Assembly (NCBI RefSeq): GCF_002968335.2
Contig: NZ_CP134398.1
Coordinates: 4,588,001-4,652,000 of the forward strand
From: Mycobacterium sp. ITM-2016-00316
GTDB lineage: Bacteria; Actinomycetota; Actinomycetes; Mycobacteriales; Mycobacteriaceae
Direction of reading: 5' to 3'
Length of the DNA: 64,000 nt
Shown here: piece after piece, positions 29,331-37,781 of the stretch
Layout of the letters: the number at the start of each line of letters is the position of its first letter
How positions within the stretch are numbered: position 1 is the first letter of the stretch
The notes under the pieces: model-generated
The model's database searches: none
Seen by the model: the letters and a program-made list of their open reading frames with translations, nothing else
Told to the model about the DNA's origin: nothing
Program-made: the position numbers and the translations under genes

Positions 29331-30365
29331 GTGGCAGAAAACGAGGACATCCTAGTAAGTGTCCGCAACGGTGTCGGGGTCGTCACACTGAACCGTCCGA
29401 AGGCGATCAACTCGCTCAACGACGTGATGGTCGACGGTCTGCAGAAGGCCCTGACGACCTGGGAGAACGACGCCTCGGTGCGCTCGGTGCTCCTCACCGG
29501 CGCGGGCGAGCGCGGCCTGTGCGCCGGCGGAGACGTCGTCGCGCTCTATCACAGCGCCAAGGGCGACGGCTCCTACGCACGCAAGTTCTGGTGGGACGAG
29601 TACCGGCTCAACGCCCACATCGGCCGCTACCGGAAGCCCTACATCGCACTGATGGACGGCATCGTCATGGGTGGCGGCGTCGGCGTCGCGGCGCACGGCA
29701 ACGTCCGGGTGGTCACCGACAAGACGAAGATGGGCATGCCCGAGGTCGGCATCGGCTTCATCCCCGATGTCGGCGGTACCTACCTGCTCTCGCGCACCCC
29801 TGGCCTGCTCGGCGTGCACGCCGCGTTGACCGGAGCCCCGTTCTCCGGTGCGGACGCCATCGCCCTCGGCTTCGCCGACCACTTCGTCCCGCACGAGCGG
29901 CTTGCCGACTTCGCCGAGGCCGTCGTCGCCGACGGACACGAGGACGCGTTGAACTCCTACGCCGAGGAGCCGCCGGCCAGCGAGCTGCTCGCGCAGCGCG
30001 AGTGGATCGACACCTGCTATGCCAGGGACACCGTCGCCGACATCGTCGACGACCTGCGCCGCCAGGAAACCGAAGCGGCCGACGCCGCCGCCCACCTGAT
30101 CGGCACCCGCTCACCCATCGCGCTGTCCGTCACGCTCACCGCGGTGCGCCGCGCGGCCCACCTGCACTCCCTGGAAGAGGTTCTGCAGCAGGAGTTCCGG
30201 GTGTCGGTCGCCTCGGCGAAGTCGCACGATTTCGTCGAGGGTATCCGCGCGCAGTTGGTCGACAAGGACCGCAACCCCCAGTGGTCGCCGGCCACGCTCG
30301 AACTCGTCGACGAAGCCGCCATCGACGCCTATTTCGCCTCCGCCCATCCCGATCTGACGTTCTGA
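29331..30365 (+). CDS. echA9: Enoyl-CoA hydratase/3-hydroxyisobutyryl-CoA hydrolase family protein
   Basis: A 344-residue crotonase-fold protein of the longer ECH_2 group that includes 3-hydroxyisobutyryl-CoA hydrolases of valine breakdown. [15 protein letters not shown] is the CoA/oxyanion loop, [16 protein letters not shown] and [20 protein letters not shown] carry the active-site Glu and oxyanion Gly. It is the homologue of Rv1071c. Starts with GTG and lacks a Shine-Dalgarno, consistent with a leaderless mRNA. echA8 follows 11 bp later. Confidence 0.92.
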   Translation: MAENEDILVSVRNGVGVVTLNRPKAINSLNDVMVDGLQKALTTWENDASVRSVLLTGAGERGLCAGGDVVALYHSAKGDGSYARKFWWDEYRLNAHIGRYRKPYIALMDGIVMGGGVGVAAHGNVRVVTDKTKMGMPEVGIGFIPDVGGTYLLSRTPGLLGVHAALTGAPFSGADAIALGFADHFVPHERLADFAEAVVADGHEDALNSYAEEPPASELLAQREWIDTCYARDTVADIVDDLRRQETEAADAAAHLIGTRSPIALSVTLTAVRRAAHLHSLEEVLQQEFRVSVASAKSHDFVEGIRAQLVDKDRNPQWSPATLELVDEAAIDAYFASAHPDLTF

Positions 30366-30376
30366 GGAGTGCCGCC

Positions 30377-31150
30377 ATGAGCTACGAGACCATTCTGGTG
30401 ACCCGCGACGGCCGGGTGGCCACAATCACGCTGAACCGGCCCAAGGCGCTCAACGCGCTCAACAGCCAGGTGATGCACGAGGTCACCGCTGCCGCAGCAG
30501 AACTCGACGCCGACCCCGGCATCGGCGCCATCATCCTGACCGGCAGCGAGAAGGCGTTCGCCGCCGGCGCCGATATCAAGGAGATGGCCGACCTGTCCTT
30601 CGCGGATGTGTACAGCCAGGATTTCTTCGCGCACTGGGGCACGTTCGCCGCCACCCGCACCCCCACCATCGCCGCGGTCGCCGGGTACGCCCTCGGCGGC
30701 GGATGCGAGCTGGCGATGATGTGCGATCTGCTGATCGCCGCGGACACCGCGAAATTCGGCCAGCCCGAGATCAAACTGGGCGTGCTGCCCGGTATGGGTG
30801 GCAGCCAGCGACTGACCCGAGCCATCGGTAAGGCCAAGGCGATGGACCTGATTCTCACCGGCCGCACCATCGACGCCGCCGAGGCCGAGCGCAGCGGCCT
30901 GGTCTCCCGGGTGGTCCCGGCGGACACCCTGCTCGACGAGGCGAACGCCACCGCCGCAACGATCGCCGGGATGTCGCTGTCGGCGGCGCGGATGGCCAAG
31001 GAGGCCGTCAACCGCGCCTTCGAGTCGACGCTGGCCGAGGGGCTGCTCTACGAGCGGCGGATCTTCCACTCGGCCTTCGCGACCGAGGACCAGAAGGAAG
31101 GCATGGCCGCGTTCACCGAGAAGCGCGCGGCGAACTTCACCCATCGCTAA
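30377..31150 (+). CDS. echA8: Enoyl-CoA hydratase EchA8
   Basis: A 257-residue crotonase hydrating trans-2-enoyl-CoA in beta-oxidation. [20 protein letters not shown] binds Co[16 protein letters not shown] and [19 protein letters not shown] hold the two catalytic Glu. Length and sequence fit EchA8 (Rv1070c). GAGGAG sits 7 bases before the ATG, and the gap to echA9 is 11 bp, so one operon. Confidence 0.95.
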   Translation: MSYETILVTRDGRVATITLNRPKALNALNSQVMHEVTAAAAELDADPGIGAIILTGSEKAFAAGADIKEMADLSFADVYSQDFFAHWGTFAATRTPTIAAVAGYALGGGCELAMMCDLLIAADTAKFGQPEIKLGVLPGMGGSQRLTRAIGKAKAMDLILTGRTIDAAEAERSGLVSRVVPADTLLDEANATAATIAGMSLSAARMAKEAVNRAFESTLAEGLLYERRIFHSAFATEDQKEGMAAFTEKRAANFTHR

Positions 31151-31159
31151 AGTCGAGCG

Positions 31160-32842
31160 GTGAATGTCGCCGCCGCTGAACCGGAAGCCACCGAAGCGCC
31201 CGCCAGACGCGATTGGTGGACCAGGCATTACACCTTCACCGGCACCGCTGTCGGTTTGGTGTTCATCTGGCTGTCGCTGACCCCGTCGCTGCTGCCGCGC
31301 GGGCCGCTGTTCCAGGGGCTGGTGAGCGGCGCGGCCGGCGGTATCGGCTACGGCCTCGGGGTTTTCGGCGTCTGGCTGTTCCGGTACATGCTGTCGCGGG
31401 AGGCCACCCCGGCGCCGCCGAAGTGGGCCTGGCTGGTCCTGCTCGTGGTCGGCGTCATCGGGCAGATCGCGGCGATCGTCTACTTCCACGTCTGGCAGGA
31501 CGATATCCGCGATCTGATGGGGGTTCCCAGGCTGGCCTTCTGGGACCATCCGTTGACCGCGGTGCTGGCCATCGTGTTCCTGTTCGTGTTCGTCGAGATC
31601 GGCCAGCTGGTAGGCAGATTGGTCCGGTACCTGGTGCGCCAGCTGGAACGGGTCGCACCCCCGAGGGTGTCCGGTGTGATCGCGGTGGCGCTGGTCCTCG
31701 CACTCACGATCGCCTTGCTCAACGGCATCGTGGTCCGTTTCGCGATGAGCACCATCAACAGCACGTTCGAGAACGTCAACAACGAGGATGATCCCGACAA
31801 TCCCGCTCCCACAACCGCTTTGCGTTCCGGCGGGCCGCAGTCTCTGGTGAGCTGGGAGTCGCTGGGGCATCAGGGCCGCAACTTCGTGGCCGGCGGACCG
31901 TCGGTGGCCGAGCTCACCGAATTCAACGGCTCCCCCGCCACCGAACCGATCCGTGCCTATGCCGGGTTGAACTCCGCCGACGGCATCAAGGCCACCGCCG
32001 CGCTGGCCGCCCGGGAGCTCCAGCGCACCGGCGGGCTCGAACGCGATGTGATCGCCGTCGCCACCACCACGGGTACCGGCTGGATCAACGAGGCCGAGGC
32101 CTCCTCGCTGGAGTACATGTACAACGGCGATACCGCGATCGTCTCGATGCAGTATTCGTTCCTGCCCAGCTGGATCTCCTTCCTGGTCGACCAGGAGAAC
32201 GCCCGGCAGGCCGGTCAGGCGTTGTTCGAGGCGGTCGACGCCCTGGTGCGTGAACTGCCCGAGGCCGGTCGCCCGAAGCTGGTGGTGTTCGGCGAGAGTC
32301 TGGGCTCGTTCGGCGGCGAGACACCGTTCCTGGCGTTGAACAATCTCATCGCGCGCACCGACGGGGCGCTGTTCTCCGGGCCCACGTTCAAGAACACGAT
32401 CTGGACGAACCTGACGATCAACCGCGATGAGGGTTCCCCGCAGTGGCTGCCCATATTCGACAAGGGCGAGAACGTCCGGTTCTCGGCCGTCGCTTCGAAA
32501 GATCTCGGCCGCCCGGACGATCCGTGGGGACAACCGCGGGTGGTGTATCTGCAACACGCCTCGGATCCGATCGCGTGGTGGAACCCCGATCTGCTGTTCG
32601 CCAAACCGGATTGGCTGCGCGAGCCGCGCGGGTACGACGTGTCACCGCGGATGGAGTGGATCCCGGTGGTGACTTTTCTGCAGGTGTCCGCCGACATGGC
32701 GGTCGCCGTCGACGTCCCCGACGGACACGGTCACGTCTACGTGCGCGATGTCGCCAATGCGTGGGCGGCGATCCTGCAGCCCCCGGGCTGGACGCCGGAG
32801 AAGACCGAGCGGCTGCGCCCGACGCTACGTTCCGACGAGTGA
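31160..32842 (+). CDS. Membrane-anchored alpha/beta-hydrolase family protein (Rv1069c-like)
   Basis: A 560-residue protein. About four membrane helices occupy residues 20-195 (TGTAVGLVFIWLSLTPSLLP, WAWLVLLVVGVIGQIAAIVYF, AVLAIVFLFVFVEI, VSGVIAVALVLALTIALLNG); the C-terminal 350 residues are an exposed alpha/beta-hydrolase with nucleophile motif GESLGSFGGE. Homologue of Rv1069c. It follows echA8 by 9 bp and could be the last gene of that operon. Its 3' end overlaps the convergent rhodanese gene by 18 bp. Confidence 0.88.
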   Translation: MNVAAAEPEATEAPARRDWWTRHYTFTGTAVGLVFIWLSLTPSLLPRGPLFQGLVSGAAGGIGYGLGVFGVWLFRYMLSREATPAPPKWAWLVLLVVGVIGQIAAIVYFHVWQDDIRDLMGVPRLAFWDHPLTAVLAIVFLFVFVEIGQLVGRLVRYLVRQLERVAPPRVSGVIAVALVLALTIALLNGIVVRFAMSTINSTFENVNNEDDPDNPAPTTALRSGGPQSLVSWESLGHQGRNFVAGGPSVAELTEFNGSPATEPIRAYAGLNSADGIKATAALAARELQRTGGLERDVIAVATTTGTGWINEAEASSLEYMYNGDTAIVSMQYSFLPSWISFLVDQENARQAGQALFEAVDALVRELPEAGRPKLVVFGESLGSFGGETPFLALNNLIARTDGALFSGPTFKNTIWTNLTINRDEGSPQWLPIFDKGENVRFSAVASKDLGRPDDPWGQPRVVYLQHASDPIAWWNPDLLFAKPDWLREPRGYDVSPRMEWIPVVTFLQVSADMAVAVDVPDGHGHVYVRDVANAWAAILQPPGWTPEKTERLRPTLRSDE

Positions 32843-33202
32843 GGCAGCTTTGAGTGCGTGATAGCCGCCGATGACATCGGTGGCCTTGCGCAGACCGAGG
32901 TCCTGCAGGGCGGCGGCGGCGAGGCTGGACGTGTAGCCCTCCGAGCACAGCACGATCCATTCGACGTCATCGTCGATGGCCTCGGGGATGCGGGCGTCGC
33001 TGGTGGGATCGCAGCGCCACTCCAGATGATTGCGTTCGATCACCAGTGCGCCCGGGACGTCGCCTTCGGCGGCCCGCTGCCATCCCGGCCGGATGTCGAC
33101 CAGCAGCGCCCCGCGTTGCACCGCGGCAGGTACGTCGACTGCCTCGATCCGCTGCAACCGGGCGCGGGCGGCGTCGAGCACCGCGTCGATACGACTGGGC
33201 AT
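32825..33202 (-). CDS. Rhodanese-like sulfurtransferase
   Basis: A 125-residue single rhodanese domain with catalytic Cys in LCSEGYTSSLAAAALQDLG; LLVDIRPGWQRAAEGDVPGA is the conserved opening loop. It transfers sulfane sulfur, which fits its partner 4 bp upstream, a cysteine dioxygenase: the pair handles surplus cysteine sulfur. The stop lies inside the end of the plus-strand hydrolase gene (18-bp convergent overlap). Confidence 0.9.
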   Translation of the reverse strand: MPSRIDAVLDAARARLQRIEAVDVPAAVQRGALLVDIRPGWQRAAEGDVPGALVIERNHLEWRCDPTSDARIPEAIDDDVEWIVLCSEGYTSSLAAAALQDLGLRKATDVIGGYHALKAASLVGT

Positions 33203-33206
33203 ACGA

Positions 33207-33803
33207 CTATCCCTCCGGAGCGTCGGTGAGCTCGGTACGGCTGCGACGCAATGCGTTCCGCTCGGTCACACCGTAGTAGGACATGGCCGTCAGCGGCGGC
33301 GAGTAGGCGTGCACGCTGAGCGTCACCGGGGCCGGGGTGGGCAGTGCCGATCCCACGGTCGCTACGCTCTCCCCCGCAAGCGGGAGGTGCCCCCAGCCCG
33401 CCGGGGCCGCCCACACCACATCGTGCACCCAGCCCAGCGGGAACCCCGCCTGATCACCGGCCCTCAACTTGCGGCTGCGCAGACCGTGACCGTCCCAGCG
33501 GGTTTCCTGCAACGCACCGGAGACCACTGTCAGCGCGCCCAGCGAGCCGCCATGGTCGTGCAGTTCGGTCGACTTGTCCGGCACCCAGCTGATCAACCAG
33601 ATGTCGAGCTCGTCATCGCCGTAGAGCCGGTTGTACCAACGCTCGTCGGTGGGCAGCCGGGCACCGGCGAGCAGTCGGTCGTAGCGTCCGGACAGCACGT
33701 CGTCGGCGCAGCGGTCGGTGGCCTGCAACAGATCGGGTACGCGGAGCCGGGTCGGCGCCGAGACGGCGGGCGAAAGGGTGGGGGCCAGCAGTGGGGCAAC
33801 CAT
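33207..33803 (-). CDS. Cysteine dioxygenase family protein
   Basis: A 198-residue cupin of the type I cysteine dioxygenase family, oxidising cysteine to cysteine sulfinate with non-haem iron. The iron ligands appear as H-x-H in TELHDHGGSLGALTVVSGAL with a third His in LSVHAYSPPL. The ATG at 33803 has GGAGTTCCCC before it; residues upstream in the same frame belong to the leader. It forms an operon with the rhodanese gene. The leader carries a Cys-Cys short ORF and a terminator-like stem. Confidence 0.88.
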   Translation of the reverse strand: MVAPLLAPTLSPAVSAPTRLRVPDLLQATDRCADDVLSGRYDRLLAGARLPTDERWYNRLYGDDELDIWLISWVPDKSTELHDHGGSLGALTVVSGALQETRWDGHGLRSRKLRAGDQAGFPLGWVHDVVWAAPAGWGHLPLAGESVATVGSALPTPAPVTLSVHAYSPPLTAMSYYGVTERNALRRSRTELTDAPEG

Positions 33804-33813
33804 AGGGGAACTC

Positions 33814-33886
33814 CAGAAAACGAAAACGGACGGGTGGTCGGCGCTCACGCAGCCCGACAACAGCCCCGAATCGTGGTCCCGTCCGT
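33814..33886 (-). promoter_or_regulatory. Putative cysteine attenuator: stem with U-rich tail in the dioxygenase leader
   Basis: On the minus strand ACGGACGGG (33886-33878) pairs exactly with CCCGTCCGT (33834-33826), and the second arm is followed at once by TTTTCGTTTTC (ending 33814-33816), a terminator-like tail. The first arm lies in codons 2-4 of a short ORF with two adjacent Cys codons. Inner GTCGG/CCGAC pairing is possible as an alternative. The layout suits a switch between terminated and read-through leader RNA. Confidence 0.6.
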
Positions 33887-33889
33887 CAT
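33845..33889 (-). CDS. Leaderless short ORF with Cys-Cys, leader peptide of the dioxygenase operon
   Basis: A 14-codon ORF, MTDGTTIRGCCRAA then TGA, begins at the ATG at 33889, 86 bp before the dioxygenase start. There is no Shine-Dalgarno, and AACACT ends 7 bases before the ATG, fitting a leaderless transcript. Leaderless short ORFs with consecutive Cys codons are known in M. smegmatis as cysteine-responsive attenuators of sulfur operons; this one sits before a cysteine-degrading operon. The peptide itself is unlikely to have a function. Confidence 0.6.
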   Translation of the reverse strand: MTDGTTIRGCCRAA

Positions 33890-33905
33890 GGCCGCGAGTG
33901 TTGCA

Positions 33906-33911
33906 TAGATT
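33906..33911 (+). promoter_or_regulatory. -10 box for a leaderless lpqV transcript
   Basis: TAGATT ends 6 bases before the lpqV ATG, the same hexamer and spacing as before echA9. Only 28 bp separate this ATG from the divergent cysteine leader ORF, so the two leaderless promoters overlap. Confidence 0.5.
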
Positions 33912-33917
33912 GGCGGT

Positions 33918-34337
33918 ATGCGCCGCCACCCGATCCTCGTGACCGCAGCCGCCGCAGCCCTCCTGAGCGGGTGCTCGCCGAGCACCGAGGAGCCGGCCGG
34001 CGACACCTCCGCACCGAGCCCCACGACCTCGGAGGCCGCGCCGTCGCCGGAGGCGCAGGTGCCCGACGGCGCCGTCCAGGTGTCACCGGGCGGTGTCACG
34101 ACGGGTGTCGGCGCCCCGGCCGATGCCACCGAATCCGGCTATGGCCAGGCCTGTCTTGCCGCTCGGGCCTGGTTCGACGCACAGAACGGCACGGTCGAGG
34201 CCTACCTGCAGACGGTGCAGACCCCCGGCGCGCCCGGTCCGGGCAGCTTCAACATGGCGTGGTCCGAGCTGACACCGGGGCAGCAGGCCGCGGTCATCAT
34301 GGCCGCCAATGCCGCCGCCAACGAGGAGTGCGGCTGA
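33918..34337 (+). CDS. lpqV: Lipoprotein LpqV
   Basis: A 139-residue lipoprotein: signal peptide MRRHPILVTAAAAALLSGC with the lipobox LLSGC, lipidated Cys19, then a Ser/Thr/Pro-rich linker and a small domain (GYGQACLAARAWFDAQNG...AANEECG) with two Cys that may pair. Length and position before two patatin genes match M. tuberculosis LpqV (Rv1064c, 139 residues). Function unknown. Confidence 0.9.
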   Translation: MRRHPILVTAAAAALLSGCSPSTEEPAGDTSAPSPTTSEAAPSPEAQVPDGAVQVSPGGVTTGVGAPADATESGYGQACLAARAWFDAQNGTVEAYLQTVQTPGAPGPGSFNMAWSELTPGQQAAVIMAANAAANEECG

Positions 34338-34409
34338 CATTCGAATCACGGCGAGCCGAACCGCCACAGTGATGTCGATGGCCGCCGGCGGGTGCACCAC
34401 AATGGAGCC

Positions 34410-35372
34410 ATGCGAATTGCGCTGGCGCTGGGCAGCGGAGGTGCGCGCGGCTACGCGCACATTGGGGTCATCAACGAACTGACCGAGCGTGGCTACGACA
34501 TCGTCGGCGTCGCTGGGTCCTCGATGGGCGCCCTTGTCGGCGGATTGCACGCCGCCGGCAAACTCGACGAATTCGCGCAGTGGGCGGGGTCATTGACACA
34601 ACGGGCGGTGTTGCGCTTGCTGGATCCGTCGTTGACGTCGCCGGGGGTGTTGCGGGCCGAGAAGATCCTCGACGCGGTGCGCGACATCCTCGGCGATGTC
34701 ACCATCGAATCGCTGCCCATCCCGTACACGTCGGTAGCCACCGACCTGATTGCCGGGAAGTCGGTGTGGCTGCAGCGCGGTCCGCTCGATGACGCGATCC
34801 GGGCGTCGATCGCGATCCCGGGCATCTTCACACCGCACGTGCTCGACGGACGGCTGTTGGCTGACGGCGGCATCCTGGATCCGCTGCCGATGGCGCCGCT
34901 CTCGGCGGTCAACGCCGACATGACCATCGCGGTGAGCCTGTCCGGGGGCGATCCGGCGGTTCGGCTGAGCGAACCCGAACCCCGGGTGACCACCGAGTGG
35001 TTGGGCCGGATGTGGCGTAGCACAACGGCTCTGCTGGACACGTCCACGGCGCAGCGGGTGATGGACAGCCCGGCCGCCAAGTCGGTGCTCAGCCGGTTCA
35101 GCAGCTCCCTGGAAGACGGAGCCGACACCGCCGAGGCGTTGAGTGACAGCGGGATCCCGGAGCTACCCCGGCTGGGCAGCTTCGAGATCATGAATCGCAC
35201 CATCGATATCGCCCAGTCGGCGCTGGCCCGGCACACGCTGGCCACCTACCCACCCGATCTGCTGATCGAGGTGCCGCGCAACGCCTGCCGCAGCCTGGAG
35301 TACCACCGCGCCGAGGAGGTCATCGAGATCGGCCAGGAGTTGGCCGCGGCCGCCCTGGACGCGCTGGGCTAG
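34410..35372 (+). CDS. Patatin-like phospholipase (Rv1063c-like)
   Basis: A 320-residue patatin-family acyl hydrolase. Oxyanion loop GSGGARGYAHIG, nucleophile motif GSSMG, and catalytic Asp in LADGGILDPLP are all present, so the enzyme should be active on lipid esters. No signal peptide. The ATG at 34410 has GGAG 3-6 bases before it, closer than usual; an ATG at 34392 lies six codons upstream. It converges on the second patatin gene with a 3-bp gap. Confidence 0.9.
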   Translation: MRIALALGSGGARGYAHIGVINELTERGYDIVGVAGSSMGALVGGLHAAGKLDEFAQWAGSLTQRAVLRLLDPSLTSPGVLRAEKILDAVRDILGDVTIESLPIPYTSVATDLIAGKSVWLQRGPLDDAIRASIAIPGIFTPHVLDGRLLADGGILDPLPMAPLSAVNADMTIAVSLSGGDPAVRLSEPEPRVTTEWLGRMWRSTTALLDTSTAQRVMDSPAAKSVLSRFSSSLEDGADTAEALSDSGIPELPRLGSFEIMNRTIDIAQSALARHTLATYPPDLLIEVPRNACRSLEYHRAEEVIEIGQELAAAALDALG

Positions 35373-35375
35373 CTG

Positions 35376-36224
35376 CTAGCCGGCCAGAAACGCCCCGACG
35401 GCGGTGGCCACCCGACGGCCCTGCGCACGTCCGGCGATCGCGGCCGGCCGGCGGCACCGCGGATCCAGCGGGTTGTTCCCGAACGCGACAAGCGCATCGT
35501 CATCGGCGAACACCGTGAACGTCGCGCCGGGAAAGGCGGCGATCTCGGCTCCGGCACCGTCGCCGAACGGGGACGGTGCGTTCGCACCGGCGGGCACCAG
35601 CACCACCGCCGCGGCGCAGTCGGCGGCGACGGTCATGTTGACCGCGCTGCCCACGCCGCCGTCCATGAAATTGCGGGCCCCGATGGTGACCGTCGGCCAG
35701 GCGCCGGGCACCGCGCAACTGGCGGCGACGGCGTCGACCAGCGCGACGCCGGAATTGCGGGTGAAGACCACCAGTTCACCTGTCGCGGTGTCGATGGCGG
35801 TGATACGCAGATCCCGGTGCGGCCAGTCGTGCGATGGCAACCGGTGCGCGATGACCTCGCGGCGGACCTGCTCGGGGACGGTGTCGGCGGCCAGCGCGAT
35901 GCCGCCGATGCGACGCAACCGCTCCAGGGTGCTGCCGGCCTCGCCCAGCGCGCTGACAAATACCTCGGTGAGGTCGTCGATGGTGACCCCGGAGTCGATC
36001 TCGTGGGATTCTTCGGCGATCTGGCGCGCGTACAGCTCGGCCAGGGATGTGCCACTGCCGAGCTGGGCCGACACTGCCGATCCGGCCGAGGTACCCAGCA
36101 GCACATCGGAATTCAGCAGCGCGTCGGCGGTCTGCGGTGACTCGTCGGCGATCCCGGTCAGTACACCTGTCTCCCAAGCGATACCCGCCAGCCCGCCACC
36201 GGCGAGGATCAGCGCGCGTGCCAC
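35376..36224 (-). CDS. Patatin-like phospholipase (Rv1062-like)
   Basis: A 282-residue patatin-like protein facing the previous one. LILAGGGLAGIAWETGVL is the oxyanion loop, LGTSAGSAVSAQL the nucleophile site and NFMDGGVGSAVNMT the Asp site. It is homologous to Rv1062. Start is a GTG; the SRPBCC gene ends 3 bp upstream on the same strand, so they are coupled. Confidence 0.9.
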   Translation of the reverse strand: MARALILAGGGLAGIAWETGVLTGIADESPQTADALLNSDVLLGTSAGSAVSAQLGSGTSLAELYARQIAEESHEIDSGVTIDDLTEVFVSALGEAGSTLERLRRIGGIALAADTVPEQVRREVIAHRLPSHDWPHRDLRITAIDTATGELVVFTRNSGVALVDAVAASCAVPGAWPTVTIGARNFMDGGVGSAVNMTVAADCAAAVVLVPAGANAPSPFGDGAGAEIAAFPGATFTVFADDDALVAFGNNPLDPRCRRPAAIAGRAQGRRVATAVGAFLAG

Positions 36225-36227
36225 CGG

Positions 36228-36710
36228 TCAGCGCACCAGCTGATCCGACAGTGCCTCCAGCGACTGCCGGGCGTAGCCCTTCCACAACCGGCCGAACACC
36301 GGCAGCGCCACCGCCGTCAGCGCCGAGCGCGGATGGATGGTCCACCGCCAGGTCAGTTTGGTGCCGGTGCCGATCGGGTCGAAGATCCACATCCCTTCGA
36401 CGTGCCCGACCAGCGGCGCCAGCGGGCCCGTCACCTGGGTGAGCGTGTACCCGAACGACCGCGGCGCATCGTAGGAGGTCAGCTCCTCCCGCATGCTGCC
36501 GCCACCGGTGAGCACCACGGTGCGGCTCTGCCCGACGGCATCCCAGTCCCCGGTCTGATCGCGGGTGTCCTTGATCGGCGGGATCGGCCCGTACCAGCGA
36601 CGGAACAGCTGGGGCAGCGGCATCGGCACCATGCCCGCGAACAGGTCCGCGGGCGCGAGCGGAATCGCCCGTGATTGCTCGACCACCAGAGGTTGCGCCA
36701 TGATGGCCAT
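36228..36710 (-). CDS. SRPBCC (polyketide cyclase/START-like) family protein
   Basis: A protein of 157-160 residues with the START-like fold: LVVEQSRAIPLAPADLFAGM opens it and the pattern GGGSMREELTSYDAPRSFGY, GTKLTWRWTIHPRS and a C-terminal helix (GRLWKGYARQSLEALSDQL) are typical. It probably binds a hydrophobic ligand. Start is ATG 36710 or ATG 36701 (MAQPLVV). A long frame continues far upstream, but that is antisense to the alcohol dehydrogenase. Divergent from that gene by 18 bp. Confidence 0.8.
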   Translation of the reverse strand: MAIMAQPLVVEQSRAIPLAPADLFAGMVPMPLPQLFRRWYGPIPPIKDTRDQTGDWDAVGQSRTVVLTGGGSMREELTSYDAPRSFGYTLTQVTGPLAPLVGHVEGMWIFDPIGTGTKLTWRWTIHPRSALTAVALPVFGRLWKGYARQSLEALSDQLVR

Positions 36711-36728
36711 ACTAGCGACGGGAGCAAG

Positions 36729-37781
36729 ATGAGTACCCAGACTCAGACGATGCGCGCCCAACGGTTCTACACTGATACGAAAACCATTGTGGTCGAGGAT
36801 GTTCCGATTCCGAAGCCGGGTCCGGGGGAAGTCCTGGTGAAGGTGGCGTTCTGCGGTATCTGCCACTCGGACCTCAGCCTCATCAACGGCACCTTCCCGT
36901 CCCAGCTGCCGGTGGTCACCCAGGGCCACGAGGCATCCGGCACCATCGCTGAACTCGGCCCCGGTGTGACGGGCTGGGCCGAGGGCGACCGGGTGGTGGT
37001 GGCTGCCGGCCGGCCGTGTCAAAGCTGCCCCAACTGCGCCCGCGGAGACTTCGGCAACTGCCTGCGGATCCGGCTGATGGCCTTCGCCTATGACGGCGCC
37101 TGGGCGCAGTACACCGTCGCGCAGGCCTTCGGGCTGACCCGGGTGCCCGACAATGTGCCGCTGGAACAGGCGGCGATCCTGGCCGACGCGGTATCGACAC
37201 CGTACGGCGCCGTGGTGCGCACCGGGAAGGTGGGCATCGGCGAGTCGGTGGGTGTGTGGGGTGTCGGCGGGGTCGGGACCCACATCGTGCAGTTGGCGCG
37301 ACTGGTCGGGGCGGCGCCCATCATCGCCGTCGATATCAAACCGGCCGTGCTGGACCGGGCACTCGCGCTGGGCGCGGACTACGCCTTTGACGCCCGCGAT
37401 GAGGCCCTGGGCGAGAAGATCGCCGCACTCACCGGGGGCCGCGGCCTCGACATCGCCTTCGACGCAGTCGGTCTCGGTTCCACTTTCGACCAGGCGCTGG
37501 CCAGTCTGACGATGGGCGGGCGGCTGGTGGGGGTGGGCATGAGCGCCGACGCACCGAGCATCGGGCCGACCTCGTTGTTCAACCTGACCCGCAAACAGGT
37601 TTTGGGCCATCTGGGCTACCAGAATGCCGACATCGCGACGCTGGCCAACCTGCTGTCACTGGGACGCCTCGACGTCAGCCGGTCCATCAGCGAGATCGTG
37701 TCGCTGGAAGATGTGGCCGCCGGCATCGAGAAGCTGGAGCGCGCCGACGGCGACCCGATCCGGATTCTGGTACAGCCCTGA
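36729..37781 (+). CDS. Zinc-dependent alcohol dehydrogenase
   Basis: A 350-residue MDR-family alcohol dehydrogenase. Catalytic zinc ligands lie in FCGICHSD and QGHEASG, structural zinc Cys in PCQSCPNCARGDFGNC, and the NAD(P) Rossmann motif is GVWGVGGVGTHIVQLA. Ribosome site GGGAGCAAG. Its stop directly abuts the stop of the convergent reductase-like gene. Substrate cannot be predicted from sequence. Confidence 0.93.
   Translation: MSTQTQTMRAQRFYTDTKTIVVEDVPIPKPGPGEVLVKVAFCGICHSDLSLINGTFPSQLPVVTQGHEASGTIAELGPGVTGWAEGDRVVVAAGRPCQSCPNCARGDFGNCLRIRLMAFAYDGAWAQYTVAQAFGLTRVPDNVPLEQAAILADAVSTPYGAVVRTGKVGIGESVGVWGVGGVGTHIVQLARLVGAAPIIAVDIKPAVLDRALALGADYAFDARDEALGEKIAALTGGRGLDIAFDAVGLGSTFDQALASLTMGGRLVGVGMSADAPSIGPTSLFNLTRKQVLGHLGYQNADIATLANLLSLGRLDVSRSISEIVSLEDVAAGIEKLERADGDPIRILVQP

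Noticed and set aside
29270..31150. A very long plus-strand frame covering echA9 and echA8
   Set aside because: Only its last 257 codons are echA8 with its own ribosome site; the first part is a shadow of echA9, giving Arg-rich, low-complexity translation.
30329..32557. A 742-codon minus-strand frame
   Set aside because: It is antisense to echA8 and the Rv1069c-like gene; composition is Arg/Gly/His-rich as expected from a GC-rich shadow.
36228..37610. A 460-codon minus-strand frame
   Set aside because: Its upstream two thirds are antisense to the clear zinc alcohol dehydrogenase; only the C-terminal SRPBCC part from about 36710 is real.
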